From positions 620,001-684,000 of the forward strand of contig CAWBCC010000014.1 in the NCBI GenBank assembly GCA_963787185.1: 64,000 bases of DNA. The letters run 5' to 3'. A model generated the notes under the pieces. The model was given only the letters and a program-made list of their open reading frames with translations. It was not told the origin of the DNA and made no database searches. This document shows, in pieces, positions 1-7,994 of the stretch. Position 1 is the first letter of the stretch; the number at the start of each line of letters is the position of its first letter. The stretch comes from JAJXZP01 sp963787185. GTDB lineage: Bacteria > Spirochaetota > Spirochaetia > Treponematales > Rectinemataceae. A program made the translations under genes and the position numbers.

Positions 1-1
1 C

Positions 2-511
2 AGGGAGATACGCTACGAATGGATCTCGTACTGGGATACATGGGGTACGGCACAGTTCAACGGTCGCTTCGAGTACGTCTGGGTCAAGGGTAAGCACTCT
101 TTCGGCGTCGAAATGCAGGACGACCTTTTCAGTCCGCCGTTTCGCGACGAGTTTCGGACCGGCGCGGCGGAGGCGAGCTACGGATTCGACTGGAACGGCG
201 TCGGCTCCGCGGTTGGGCTGGGAATGAAGTTATGGACAGGTTCGACCTACGGCCATGGCCAGTTCTATCGCGGCCAGGTGATCTTCATGAACACTGCGCT
301 GCCCGGCGTCGACGATTCGGCCGGAGTGCTCTACGTCGCCTTCCGGCGGGGTGCGATCAGGCTGGAGTTGGGATGGGACTCCGAAGGCATTCGAAATGTC
401 ATCCAGAATGGTCTTCACTGGATCATCGACGACGGCATGGTTCCCCTCGTCGACAGACCGGACAGGCCCTATGTCTTGTTGACGCTATACCCGGACGGCG
501 ACCTGTACTGA
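2..511 (+). CDS. Partial protein, C-terminal part resembling polymorphic toxin type 23 domain
   Basis: The frame is open from the left edge (first full codon at 2) to the stop at 509-511, so only about 169 C-terminal residues are visible and the start lies outside. The segment alternates Tyr/Trp/Phe and Gly. It contains DEFRTGAAEASYGFDW, then a Gly-rich stretch, then GWDSEGIRNVIQNGLHW near the end. From memory, this order (an acidic 'DxxRT' step, a glycine-rich step, then 'G(Y/W)xSExIRxxIQN') is that of the polymorphic toxin type 23 domain of large secreted proteins. That match is unverified. An ordinary outer-membrane beta-strand protein is the alternative. The next gene, a caspase-like lipoprotein, converges on it 30 nt away. 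Confidence 0.55.
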   Translation, partial: REIRYEWISYWDTWGTAQFNGRFEYVWVKGKHSFGVEMQDDLFSPPFRDEFRTGAAEASYGFDWNGVGSAVGLGMKLWTGSTYGHGQFYRGQVIFMNTALPGVDDSAGVLYVAFRRGAIRLELGWDSEGIRNVIQNGLHWIIDDGMVPLVDRPDRPYVLLTLYPDGDLY

Positions 512-541
512 GAAGACTCCGCTTCGAAGCCTTGCAAAGCG

Positions 542-1336
542 CTACGACGCTTGGTTGGAAGCAAATACGATCAGGTCTCGGGGGCCATATAGGTCGGGAT
601 CACTGATCGGGCCGGAATTGTGGGAATAAAGCAGGTTCCATCTTCGGATCTCCGCCGCGACAACATCGTATAGCCGTCCCAGCGTGAGCTTGTCGCCGTA
701 ATCCAAGCCGGCTCGCCCGCGAATCGCCTTCGAGACGGCCTCGCTGAAGCTGCCTGTCTTTGAATACCATCTTTCCAGGATCGGACCCTTGGTACCGGTG
801 ATCGCGAAAATTCGCGTGCTCTTATGATAGGCGAGAACATCCGTGAAGACTCCTGAATAACAGGAATCGAGTATAAGGAGGATTTTTCCTCTGCTCCTCG
901 CCTCCAGCATCTCATAGAGATCATCGAATGACGTGCAATCATTCAGAACGAGTCCTTCGGAGGAGCCATGAGAGGCGATGTAAGCGACCGTGAGTGAATC
1001 TGCCGAGTCAAATCGGGTTATTTCTCGGACAAGATCATCGCACGTTTCGCCCCCCCCGATGACCGTCGAGAACTTTTTCCCTTCAATCTTGATCGATCTG
1101 GCCGCAGCATTGAAATCGCGTACAGCGGCAGAAAGGTGCGTGAATGACTCGTTGGACTGCGGAGGTTGATAATCGTTCAAGATCGACACAATGTTGACGG
1201 ATTTCGCGGACTCCAACTCGTGCGAGGTAGGGATGCTGCTGCAGCCGAAGACGGAAAATGCCAGCGCGAGAGCCAAGAGCACATACGATGTCGCGGCGCC
1301 GAACTTCAGTGGCCCGGGACCGAACAGGACCGTCAC
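542..1336 (-). CDS. Caspase-like (peptidase C14 type) lipoprotein
   Basis: 264 aa starting at GTG 1336. A hydrophobic N-terminus ends in a lipobox-like SVFGC with Cys32, so the mature protein is predicted to be lipid-anchored outside the cytoplasm. The body shows the caspase/metacaspase core: a hydrophobic strand ending in YIASHGS (catalytic His123) and LLILDSCYSG (catalytic Cys159). These are the His-Gly and Asp-Ser-Cys-Tyr-Ser-Gly signatures of clan CD caspase-fold peptidases. Only a p20-like domain with a short C-terminal extension is present, with no partner domain. Bacterial caspase homologues are commonly cytoplasmic or fused to sensors, so a lone lipoprotein is notable. It converges with the toxin-like gene at the left edge. 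The substrate is unknown. Confidence 0.75.
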   Translation of the reverse strand: MTVLFGPGPLKFGAATSYVLLALALAFSVFGCSSIPTSHELESAKSVNIVSILNDYQPPQSNESFTHLSAAVRDFNAAARSIKIEGKKFSTVIGGGETCDDLVREITRFDSADSLTVAYIASHGSSEGLVLNDCTSFDDLYEMLEARSRGKILLILDSCYSGVFTDVLAYHKSTRIFAITGTKGPILERWYSKTGSFSEAVSKAIRGRAGLDYGDKLTLGRLYDVVAAEIRRWNLLYSHNSGPISDPDLYGPRDLIVFASNQAS

Positions 1337-1463
1337 CTTCTACCTGCCATATCAAGGCAAGTATTGTTCTAATTTCTCCAAGATGTCAAGTACTCATTTC
1401 AATGGCCGAAATCGGTAGGTGTTTGGTGATATGCGATCAAAATCCAAAAATTTTGCGAAGCCA

Positions 1464-1500
1464 CAAAACCTCGGACGCCCCCGCGAGGGGAGCATCCGAG
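1464..1500 (-). terminator. Rho-independent terminator for the Gly-rich exported protein gene
   Basis: On the minus strand, about 30 nt past the stop at 1530, a hairpin (CTCGGAtGCtCCCC, loop, GGGGgcGtCCGAG) spans 1470-1500 and is followed by GGTTTTG. The stem is GC-rich with two mismatches or wobbles and a short U-tract. Nothing else was seen in 1337-1463. Confidence 0.6.
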
Positions 1501-1529
1501 ATCGAATTCCTTTAATTTGGTGACGGGGA

Positions 1530-2021
1530 TCAGAGATTGGACTCGACTATGCTGGATACATCGAGGATACCATCGACGATTTTCCCTCTGACGACGACCG
1601 AGAGTCCCATGTCGCGCTTAGTGGCAGAAATCAACTGAGAGGCGAGCTGGTTACCGTGATCATCAAAAGGGAAAAACTTGTAGGTATCCCCCTGCAAAAT
1701 GCTGATTCCGAATCCCGAGCCGTCGTTGGCGATTTCGGCCGCTTTCGTCAGATCCTGAGGGGCGGTCGTCAAGTCGACATCGCCGCTCTTCATCGCCTGA
1801 CCGGAGGTCTTATCGACGAGATACCCGCTCCACGTAGGTACGGGCATCGCACCGGAAACTCCCGATGTGTCGTTTGACATGTACGTGTTTTGCATGTCAT
1901 TTGGCGTATGACCGTTTCCTCCGTATCCTCCTCCGTACCCTCCCATTCCGAACGCCGCAAAGGAAGTGAAACCGAGCATAGCGACCGCTACGGCTAAGAT
2001 GTATATGAAGCGAAATCGCAT
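1530..2021 (-). CDS. Hypothetical exported protein with a glycine-rich N-terminal segment
   Basis: 163 aa starting at ATG 2021, preceded by a good ribosome site (AGGAGGG). Residues 1-25 form a signal peptide (basic start, hydrophobic core, cleavage near AAFG). A low-complexity GMGGYGGGYGGNG segment follows, then a globular part of about 120 residues with no recognisable motif. The mature part reads like a small beta-rich periplasmic domain (WSGYLVDKTSG; GISILQGDTYKFFPFDDHG). It is monocistronic, with its own terminator downstream and an A/T-rich upstream region at 2022-2110. I do not recognise the family. Confidence 0.7.
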   Translation of the reverse strand: MRFRFIYILAVAVAMLGFTSFAAFGMGGYGGGYGGNGHTPNDMQNTYMSNDTSGVSGAMPVPTWSGYLVDKTSGQAMKSGDVDLTTAPQDLTKAAEIANDGSGFGISILQGDTYKFFPFDDHGNQLASQLISATKRDMGLSVVVRGKIVDGILDVSSIVESNL

Positions 2022-2112
2022 AAAACCCTCCTAAACCCAAGATGAAATCAAATTAATTAAGCTTACTCGTTTAGTCAATTAAAAGCATTTCGATATTTCG
2101 GGATCGAAAAAC

Positions 2113-2388
2113 TGTAAACACCGCGTCGCACAGGCGGAGATCTATCTCAAATTGGAGAACCTCCAGCCGACCGGTTCATTCAAAGTGCGAGGGGCGGGGA
2201 ATGCCCTGCTGGCGATGAAACGCTCCCGGCTGAAAGACGGCGTGTGGATCGCTTCGGCCGGAAACATGGGACAGGCGCTCGCCGCTGCGCTGAAACAGGC
2301 TCCGGGCAAAAAAGTGGTCTGTATCGTATCGGGTGGGAATATCAGTATAGGGCACCTCACGACCATCTTGCGGGGAGACATGCCGTAG
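2113..2388 (+). pseudogene. Remnant of a PLP-dependent threonine/serine dehydratase with an internal deletion
   Basis: One open frame joins two distant pieces of a fold-type II PLP dehydratase. Residues around 2140-2270 read AEIYLKLENLQPTGSFKVRGA followed by ASAGNMGQALA, that is the PLP-lysine motif (SFKxRGA) and the Asn-containing loop. About 15 codons later comes KKVVCIVSGGNIS, the glycine-rich phosphate-binding loop that normally lies roughly 200 residues further on. The stop follows after GHLTTILRGDMP. The middle of the enzyme and the N-terminal 40 or so residues are absent, and no convincing start codon or ribosome site is present (a TTG at 2152 is the first possible). An inactive, in-frame-deleted relic is the simplest reading. 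Confidence 0.75.
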
Positions 2389-2519
2389 CGAGGATAAAAC
2401 CGCCGCATCGCTCCGCCTTTCGAACCCGTTTTCTCATACGGATTCTCATAGGATGTTTGGAGCAAGGCGCCGGTTTTCCAGTAGCTTTGTTAAAATATTG
2501 TCCTATAAAGCTTTGTCGC

Positions 2520-2592
2520 TGAGCCGCCCGGGATTCGAACCCGGGACCCACGCCTTAAAAGGGCGTTGCTCTACCTACTGAGCTAGCGGCTC
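2520..2592 (-). tRNA. tRNA-Lys (anticodon TTT)
   Basis: The minus strand gives a complete cloverleaf: acceptor GAGCCGC/GCGGCTC with discriminator A, D-arm AGCTCAGTAGGTAGAGC, anticodon loop CTTTTAA, and a T-arm containing GGGTTCGAATCCC. CCA is not encoded. Positions 2389-2519, between the dehydratase relic and this gene, hold nothing recognisable. Confidence 0.95.
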
Positions 2593-2672
2593 GCGGGAGC
2601 TACAGTAGCGGGCCGAACCTCGTATGTCAACCTCAACATGGGCTCAGGTCATGGTACATTCGAACCCCGGCA

Positions 2673-3824
2673 TCAGTACCGGAAATCGATGGTCATGAGC
2701 ATGTTGTATACGGTCCAGTCGCCTGGATCGAGGCCCAGCTCCGTGCCGTAGACCGCGAAATTGACGGTGAAGATATGGAGATCGATGCCGACGCCGGCGC
2801 TGAGAAGGGCGTCCTGAATTCCGGCGCGCAGGTAGAGGATGCTCAGAACCTGCGCCTCGAGACCGAAGGACAGGTTCAGAATGGCATTGCGCGGCACCAG
2901 GCTGAAGAGGTCGAGTATATCGCCGTAGTCCATGGCCAAGACCACGGAGTCGAAAACCTGGGCCAAACGTCCGAGGCGGGGCTTCCACATGAGACCGAAG
3001 TCCAGATTGGATTTCACATAGGTAAACGCCGGGCTCGATGACGGCGCCTCGTTCTGGAGAAATTGCATCAGGCCGCCAGAATACGTAGTCACCAGAGCAG
3101 GACTGTACATGTCGCGCCAGGCCAGGCCCGCCGCGAGGTCCTCGTCGTATGACCAGCGCAGCCCGGTGTCGAGACCGATGCCCGTAGTCATGGTATAGGG
3201 ATTGTTCAGAAGCTGGGCCGGATCGGAGACGAAGGATGAAATGCTGAGCACGTCGTAGGTCGCCGAGGTCTCGCCGCGTACGAAGCCCTTGGCGGTGACG
3301 CCGACATCGAGCGCGTTGCCCTCTCCCAGATCGAAGCGCAGGGCATAGCCTCCCGTCATCAGAACATCTTCGGCCAGGTCCACCTGAATCGAACTGGCGC
3401 TGGCCATGTTGAGCACGAAGCGCATATTGTTGAACAAGCCGAACCCGAGTCCGTGATCGACATAGCCGAAAGAAATGGGTCCGGGCAGATCGAAGCCCGA
3501 GTGGAGCTTATAGTTGTTCTTCGCGAAGAGGTTCTGCAGAGAGCTCATCGTATCGCCGCCGGTCATGGCGATGTTCAGGAAATCGAAGATCGGGCCGGAC
3601 GTAGCGAAACCGACCTCCGAAACGAACAGTCGCTTGGGCGCCTCCGCCAAACCCGCCGGATTGACGAGCAGGGCGGAGTAGTCGTCGGTGAGAGCCGCAT
3701 GAGGGCCTCCCATGGCCAGGCTGCGGCCGTCGGGCGGCGCAAAGGGAGTGATGCCATCGTCCGCACGCGCTCCGGCGAGGGCGCCGAAGAGCAATAGGGT
3801 CGTCGTGATGTATCGTAGTCTCAT
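2673..3824 (-). CDS. FadL-like outer-membrane protein of the UPF0164/treponemal type
   Basis: 383 aa. ATG 3824 is preferred over the in-frame ATG at 3836 because GGGAGAG precedes it. A signal peptide (about 22 residues, ending near GARA) precedes the diagnostic segment SLAMGGPHAALTDDYSALLVN followed by PAGLA. This is the N-terminal hatch-like motif shared by FadL/PorV-like barrels and the UPF0164 family I know from Treponema. The rest alternates in amphipathic strands and ends in aromatic DFRY, as outer-membrane barrels do. In T. pallidum these proteins are proposed to import hydrophobic nutrients; the function here is inferred. The lipoprotein gene upstream (stop at 3865) probably shares its transcript. 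Confidence 0.75.
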   Translation of the reverse strand: MRLRYITTTLLLFGALAGARADDGITPFAPPDGRSLAMGGPHAALTDDYSALLVNPAGLAEAPKRLFVSEVGFATSGPIFDFLNIAMTGGDTMSSLQNLFAKNNYKLHSGFDLPGPISFGYVDHGLGFGLFNNMRFVLNMASASSIQVDLAEDVLMTGGYALRFDLGEGNALDVGVTAKGFVRGETSATYDVLSISSFVSDPAQLLNNPYTMTTGIGLDTGLRWSYDEDLAAGLAWRDMYSPALVTTYSGGLMQFLQNEAPSSSPAFTYVKSNLDFGLMWKPRLGRLAQVFDSVVLAMDYGDILDLFSLVPRNAILNLSFGLEAQVLSILYLRAGIQDALLSAGVGIDLHIFTVNFAVYGTELGLDPGDWTVYNMLMTIDFRY

Positions 3825-3864
3825 TCGCTCTCCCATCGCATCACGGATGCTGCGACCGACGCAG

Positions 3865-4575
3865 CTATGTATTCATGAAGCTCGCCAACTGGGTGATCGC
3901 ACTCGCATCGGCCCCCGGCAGGGCTTTCGCGGCGTTCAGAATGTTTTGTGCCTGCAGAACCTGCGAGCTCCCCTGGTAGGCGGCAAGCGTCGGAGTCGTC
4001 GACGCGTTGAGCGTGGTGGGATCGACGCCGGGTGGAAGCAGGGGGCAGCTCGCCGCGATGACGGCGGCGGCCAGTACGTAGTCCGTCTCGTTCACCGCCG
4101 AAACGTTCACGGCGGCGGGGTCGGTCGTCGTGGGGTCGAGATAGGCGAGCGCAGTGAGAATCCCAGGGTTGGCCGCCGCCTGAAGCTGACTCACGATCGA
4201 GGAAATCTGGCTCGAGCTGGGCGTCTGGCCGCTGGCGAAAGCGTTCAATGCGGTCAGGACCGTCCCTCCCGCATTGCTGGCGACCACGGCCGCCTCGGCC
4301 GCCGACTGCTTGAGCGAAGCCAGAGTAGAGGCGTCGGTCGTGTTCGCAATCTCGGTATTCAGGCTCGATACGAGAGCGGAGGCGAGCTGCGTGTCCTGAT
4401 CCGTCTTGGCCTGGGAGGCGAGGTCCGAAGCCTGGGAAGGACTGAGATTCGAAGGAATGGGAATGGATTTTCTCGCCAATGCCGCGGCCAGGGAGGTCGT
4501 GAAAAGCTGCTGGCAGCCGAGGAGGGACAGAGCCGCGAGTGAGAGCGCCGCGAAAGCGGACTTGGACATCCGCAT
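3865..4575 (-). CDS. Hypothetical Ala/Ser/Thr-rich lipoprotein
   Basis: 236 aa starting at ATG 4575, preceded by AGGAGG six bases away. The N-terminus is a lipoprotein signal with LSLLGC (Cys21). The mature chain is very rich in Ala, Ser, Thr and Gln and looks almost entirely helical (SQASDLASQAKTDQDTQLA and similar), with repeated Asn/Asp-Ala-Ser segments. No domain is recognised. It lies between mtaB (18 nt upstream) and the FadL-like gene (40 nt downstream) on the same strand. A periplasmic partner of the outer-membrane protein is conceivable but not shown. Confidence 0.7.
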   Translation of the reverse strand: MRMSKSAFAALSLAALSLLGCQQLFTTSLAAALARKSIPIPSNLSPSQASDLASQAKTDQDTQLASALVSSLNTEIANTTDASTLASLKQSAAEAAVVASNAGGTVLTALNAFASGQTPSSSQISSIVSQLQAAANPGILTALAYLDPTTTDPAAVNVSAVNETDYVLAAAVIAASCPLLPPGVDPTTLNASTTPTLAAYQGSSQVLQAQNILNAAKALPGADASAITQLASFMNT

Positions 4576-4593
4576 GGAGGACCTCCTAATGGA

Positions 4594-6063
4594 TTATCGG
4601 CTCGCAGTCCCGATCGCCCAAATTTTCGGAGTCGAATCGCCGCTCGAAGCAAGATCCGGGACTGCGGGCAATCGACCGGGGTCTGAAACCGGTCGGAGAT
4701 ACAGCGCGAGCGCATCCAGGCCCGTTTCGGGGAATGGTAAGGTGCCGGCTATGCGGCAGCAGACCGCTCTGCCGGAGGGGAGATCCGGCGGAACGCCTTC
4801 TATTCGCAGCTTGAGGTAATTGGCCGAGGTACCGAGCCGCAGGGTACCGGTCGCTTCTCTCCGACCCGCGCCCTCGAGCACGACCTCGACATCCGCCCCC
4901 GTCCAGCGTTCGGCGTAGGCCGAACGTCCCCCGCGCGCGAGGGCGCCCAGCTCCGCCGCACGCTCGCCCGCTACGCGTTCGGGAACGCGCGGACGGAATT
5001 CGAAGGCACGCGTGCCCGGCCGAGGCGAGAAGGGAAAGGCATGAATCCACGCGAAACCCGCCGTTCGGCAGAGCTCGAGCGTGGCGGAAAAGTCTTCGTC
5101 CGTTTCGCCGGGGAAGCCCACGATTATATCCGCCGCCAGGAACGGATCGCCCTTGACGCGCCGCAGGGCTTCGATCGCCGCCAGGACCAGATCGCGCCGG
5201 TAGCCTCGGCCCATCGCGGCCAGAACGGGATCGGCTCCCGACTGGACGGGCAGGTGGGCGTGGGGCCGTACCCGATCCCGAGCGAAGATCGACAGAAAGG
5301 CCTCGTCGATGCGGTCGGGCTCATACGAGGATATCCGAAACGCCGCGCCGGTCGTGCCTTCCAAAAGGGCGGCGACAAGGCCGGGGAATCTCATGCTCCC
5401 GTCGCGGTACTGCGAAAGGTTCACGCCGGTAAGGACGATTTCCGCCTTGTGCGCAGCCTCGAGACTGCGGGCGCGGGCGAGGGCGGTGGCCGCAGGCAGG
5501 CTCCGCGAGGCGCCCCGCGCCAGGCGGACCCGGCAATACGCGCATCGGTTGTCGCAGCCGTCCTGCACCTTGAGCGCGGGGCGGGAATGAAGGGCGAAGT
5601 AGCCGGGATTGAAGGCGAAACGATCGCCCCCCTCATCCGGCGGGCGCGACTCGGCCTTCCATTCCCGAACGGCATCGAGAAGGTCGCCGCGGCCGTTCCA
5701 GTGCTCCTCGAGCCAGTGTGAGAGGACCAGAATGGCGTCCTTATTCTCGCCCGGTACCGCGACGATGCGCTCATGGATGGACTCGAGTCCCTCCCCGTCG
5801 AGCTGGGCGTAGCAGCCGGTGACAAGGACCACGGCGCGGGGATGTTCCGCGAGGACCGCGCGCGCCGCGTGTCGAGCCTTCTGCTCGGCCTTTCCGGTCA
5901 CCGTGCAGGTATTGAGCACGAAAAGATCGACGCGCCCCGCCGCCCGTCCGCCCCGAAGCGGCAGGATCGAGGCGCCTTCAATTTTGAAAGAATCGACGAG
6001 CGCATCGGTTTCGAGTTGGTTGAGCTTGCAGCCGAGAGTCTGGAAAGCGACGCCGAGTCGCAT
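4594..6063 (-). CDS. mtaB: tRNA t(6)A37 methylthiotransferase MtaB
   Basis: 489 aa. The start is set at ATG 6063, where the conserved MRLGVAFQTLGCKLNQLE begins directly after the stop of the TPR gene; the frame is open far upstream but that part is out-of-frame antisense-type sequence. Three N-terminal cysteines (TLGCK, NTCTVT, VTGCYA) bind the auxiliary Fe-S cluster. The radical SAM motif is VQDGCDNRCAYCR, followed by the TIM-barrel core and a C-terminal TRAM-like stretch. The enzyme adds a 2-methylthio group to t6A at position 37 of tRNAs. The MtaB-type variant is preferred to MiaB by the 'FQTLGCKLNQ' start, typical of that subgroup. Confidence 0.9.
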   Translation of the reverse strand: MRLGVAFQTLGCKLNQLETDALVDSFKIEGASILPLRGGRAAGRVDLFVLNTCTVTGKAEQKARHAARAVLAEHPRAVVLVTGCYAQLDGEGLESIHERIVAVPGENKDAILVLSHWLEEHWNGRGDLLDAVREWKAESRPPDEGGDRFAFNPGYFALHSRPALKVQDGCDNRCAYCRVRLARGASRSLPAATALARARSLEAAHKAEIVLTGVNLSQYRDGSMRFPGLVAALLEGTTGAAFRISSYEPDRIDEAFLSIFARDRVRPHAHLPVQSGADPVLAAMGRGYRRDLVLAAIEALRRVKGDPFLAADIIVGFPGETDEDFSATLELCRTAGFAWIHAFPFSPRPGTRAFEFRPRVPERVAGERAAELGALARGGRSAYAERWTGADVEVVLEGAGRREATGTLRLGTSANYLKLRIEGVPPDLPSGRAVCCRIAGTLPFPETGLDALALYLRPVSDPGRLPAVPDLASSGDSTPKIWAIGTASR

Positions 6064-6065
6064 CT

Positions 6066-6713
6066 TCACCGGGAGGCCGAAGAAAGGCGATCGAGGCCGT
6101 TCAGCGCGTCCTGGAGATTGGGATCGAGTTGGAGGGCCTTGTTGTACGCGTCGAGTGCGCTTCTTCTGTCGCCGCTCTTTTCCCGCGCCCATCCGAGACG
6201 GGCCCACCATCGGGCATTGTCGGGCAGGTACTGAAGCGCGGCGCTGAACGCGATATCGGCATGATCGTAGCGGGCGAGGCGGAGGTATATCTCTCCCATG
6301 AAGTAGTAAGCGCTCCCCGCCCTCCCGCCTTCGGGGATCGAACTCACGTAATTTTGGAAGTCCCGGAGGGCGGCATCGTTCCGGCCGAGGTAGAACGCGG
6401 ATTCTCCCAGACACTCGGAGAGCCGCGGGTCGCGCCTGATGGCATAGCCCTTGAGCGCGTAGTTCTCGGCGTCGGCCCAGCGCTGCAGGGCCAACAGGCT
6501 CCAGGATATGACGACGTACGACTCGATGTTGCCGGGATCGGCGGCGAGCTCGTCGATGCAGACCAGGCGGGCCTCATCGTACTTTCCGGCGAGGTAGAGC
6601 TTGAGCGCGTCGGGCCTGGTTTGAGCGAAGGCCGAAAAGGCGAGGACGAGGAACAGGAGGGCGGCGAGAGAACGCGGACATCTCCGGGCCGCACCTCGAT
6701 CAGACGCCGGCAT
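6066..6713 (-). CDS. Exported tetratricopeptide-repeat protein
   Basis: 215 aa. The start ATG 6713 overlaps the end of the bactofilin gene by 14 nt. A signal peptide ends near AFAQ (residues 14-31). The rest is a chain of TPR helices: AGKYDEARLVCIDELAADPG, a WADAENYALKGYAI unit, RNDAALRDFQNYV, ARYDHADIAFSAALQYLPD and DRRSALDAYNKALQLDP. It probably acts as a periplasmic scaffold. Tight coupling with bactofilin upstream and mtaB downstream (2 nt gap) suggests one transcript, and the link to a cytoskeletal protein may reflect a cell-envelope shape role (inference). Confidence 0.8.
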   Translation of the reverse strand: MPASDRGAARRCPRSLAALLFLVLAFSAFAQTRPDALKLYLAGKYDEARLVCIDELAADPGNIESYVVISWSLLALQRWADAENYALKGYAIRRDPRLSECLGESAFYLGRNDAALRDFQNYVSSIPEGGRAGSAYYFMGEIYLRLARYDHADIAFSAALQYLPDNARWWARLGWAREKSGDRRSALDAYNKALQLDPNLQDALNGLDRLSSASR

Positions 6714-7071
6714 CGATGTCGGGCGCGGTCATGCGGCAGACGCCGTTGAGCCTGCATCCCGTCTCCATCGTAACCTGGGGAGCGGTGACGTCCCCATCGA
6801 CCGATGCGGTAGAGAAGAGCTCGATCCGTTCGCGCGCCCGTATATTGCCCTTCACGCTGCCCTTCACGGACACCACCACGGCCGTGATGTCGGCTTCGAC
6901 CACGGCGTTTTCGTCGATGTGAAGTTCGCTTTCCGAACGTATGATGCCGCTCACACGACCCTTGATCATCAGCGGTTTCTTGAAACTCATATCGCCGGCG
7001 AATTCTACGTCGCTCGCGAGGACCGTATCGATCTGTTCCTCGTCGACCGCCGTTATCTGCACTTCCGTCAT
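6700..7071 (-). CDS. Bactofilin (polymer-forming cytoskeletal protein)
   Basis: 123 aa. ATG 7071 overlaps the rsmA stop by 4 nt (ATGA). A short disordered N-terminus is followed by the right-handed beta-helix repeat typical of DUF583 bactofilins: VEFAGDMSFKKPLMIKGRVSG, LHIDENAVVEADI, VSVKGSVKGNIRARERIELF, ASVDGDVTAPQVTMETGCRLNG. About six beta-helical coils are visible, with hydrophobic residues at alternating positions. Bactofilins form nucleotide-free filaments at the membrane and are linked to shape and cell-wall synthesis in several bacteria, including spirochaetes. Confidence 0.9.
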   Translation of the reverse strand: MTEVQITAVDEEQIDTVLASDVEFAGDMSFKKPLMIKGRVSGIIRSESELHIDENAVVEADITAVVVSVKGSVKGNIRARERIELFSTASVDGDVTAPQVTMETGCRLNGVCRMTAPDIDAGV

Positions 7072-7994
7072 ATATGGGGATGATACGGAATGTCCCTCGA
7101 ATTGACAAGGGAGCCGTAGACGGCCGCCAGCTCTTCGGGGCCGAGGGCCTCGGCCCGGATATCGGTTCTGATGCCCAAGCGCAGGAGAGCCGCGTCGAGG
7201 ACCCGCTCGTCTCCGCCGGCCGCGAAGCCCGTTCCCTTGACGTTGTTGCGCAGCATCTTGCGACGGGAGGAGAACACAGTGCGCACGAAAGCCGAGAATC
7301 CCTTCCTGTCGTCGGCCGCGACGGGGTCCTTGCGCGGCTCGAGCACGACGACGGTGCTGGTCACTCTGGGAGCGGGCCAGAACGAGCCTGCGCCGATATC
7401 GAAGGCCAGCCTGACCTTGCAGGCCGAGGTGCAGAGCACCGAAAAGGCGGAGTAGTCCTTGCTTCCCGGCCGAGCCGCCATACGCAGAGCCGACTCTTTC
7501 TGTACGGTGAAGACCATGCGCGGAACGGCCGGTCCGTTCTCGATCAGATCGGCCACGATGGCGTTGGCCGCGCTGTAGGGAAGGTTGCCGAACACGCGCC
7601 GCGGCGGTCCCTCTTCGGCCAAGGTCGCCTTCCAGGTTTTCAGAAAATCGCCTTCGATGAGGCGAAAGGAATCGCGACCGCCGAAGAGCTTCGTGAGAAG
7701 ACGGGCGAAGCCGTGATCGAGCTCGAAGGCCGACAGACGTAAGCCCGCATCCAGGGCCAATGCGGTCATCGCCCCGATTCCCGGTCCTATCTCCCAGACC
7801 GACGAATCCGGCTCCGCCTTCAACTCCGCGAGGAGCCGTTCACGCGCTCCCCGGTCGACGAGAAAATTCTGGCCGAGGCGCTTCGACATGGCGAGTTTCT
7901 CGCTCTCGAGGAGAGTCTTGAGAGAGGAGGGCGCGTCGTAAAGGGGGGCGGCATGAGCGGACCCAGAGTCTGTAGCCGACATCGTGTCGAGCAT
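7068..7994 (-). CDS. rsmA: 16S rRNA (adenine-1518/1519-N6) dimethyltransferase RsmA (KsgA)
   Basis: Up to 308 aa. The family start motif MSKRLGQNFLVD is preceded by LYDAPSSLKTLLESEKLA, an N-terminal extension that I associate with spirochaete and firmicute RsmA, so translation must begin upstream at ATG 7982 or 7994. SAM motif I is VWEIGPGIGAMT; the catalytic motif is RVFGNLPYSAANAIV (NLPY). It dimethylates two adjacent adenosines in helix 45 of 16S rRNA. Its 5' end lies inside the 3' end of the ComEC-like gene by about 140-155 nt in a different frame, which is unusually long for a same-strand overlap. Confidence 0.92.
   Translation of the reverse strand: MLDTMSATDSGSAHAAPLYDAPSSLKTLLESEKLAMSKRLGQNFLVDRGARERLLAELKAEPDSSVWEIGPGIGAMTALALDAGLRLSAFELDHGFARLLTKLFGGRDSFRLIEGDFLKTWKATLAEEGPPRRVFGNLPYSAANAIVADLIENGPAVPRMVFTVQKESALRMAARPGSKDYSAFSVLCTSACKVRLAFDIGAGSFWPAPRVTSTVVVLEPRKDPVAADDRKGFSAFVRTVFSSRRKMLRNNVKGTGFAAGGDERVLDAALLRLGIRTDIRAEALGPEELAAVYGSLVNSRDIPYHPHI

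Noticed and set aside
6064..6414. N-terminal extension of mtaB
   Set aside because: The region is the TPR gene read in another frame; the conserved MtaB start is at 6063.
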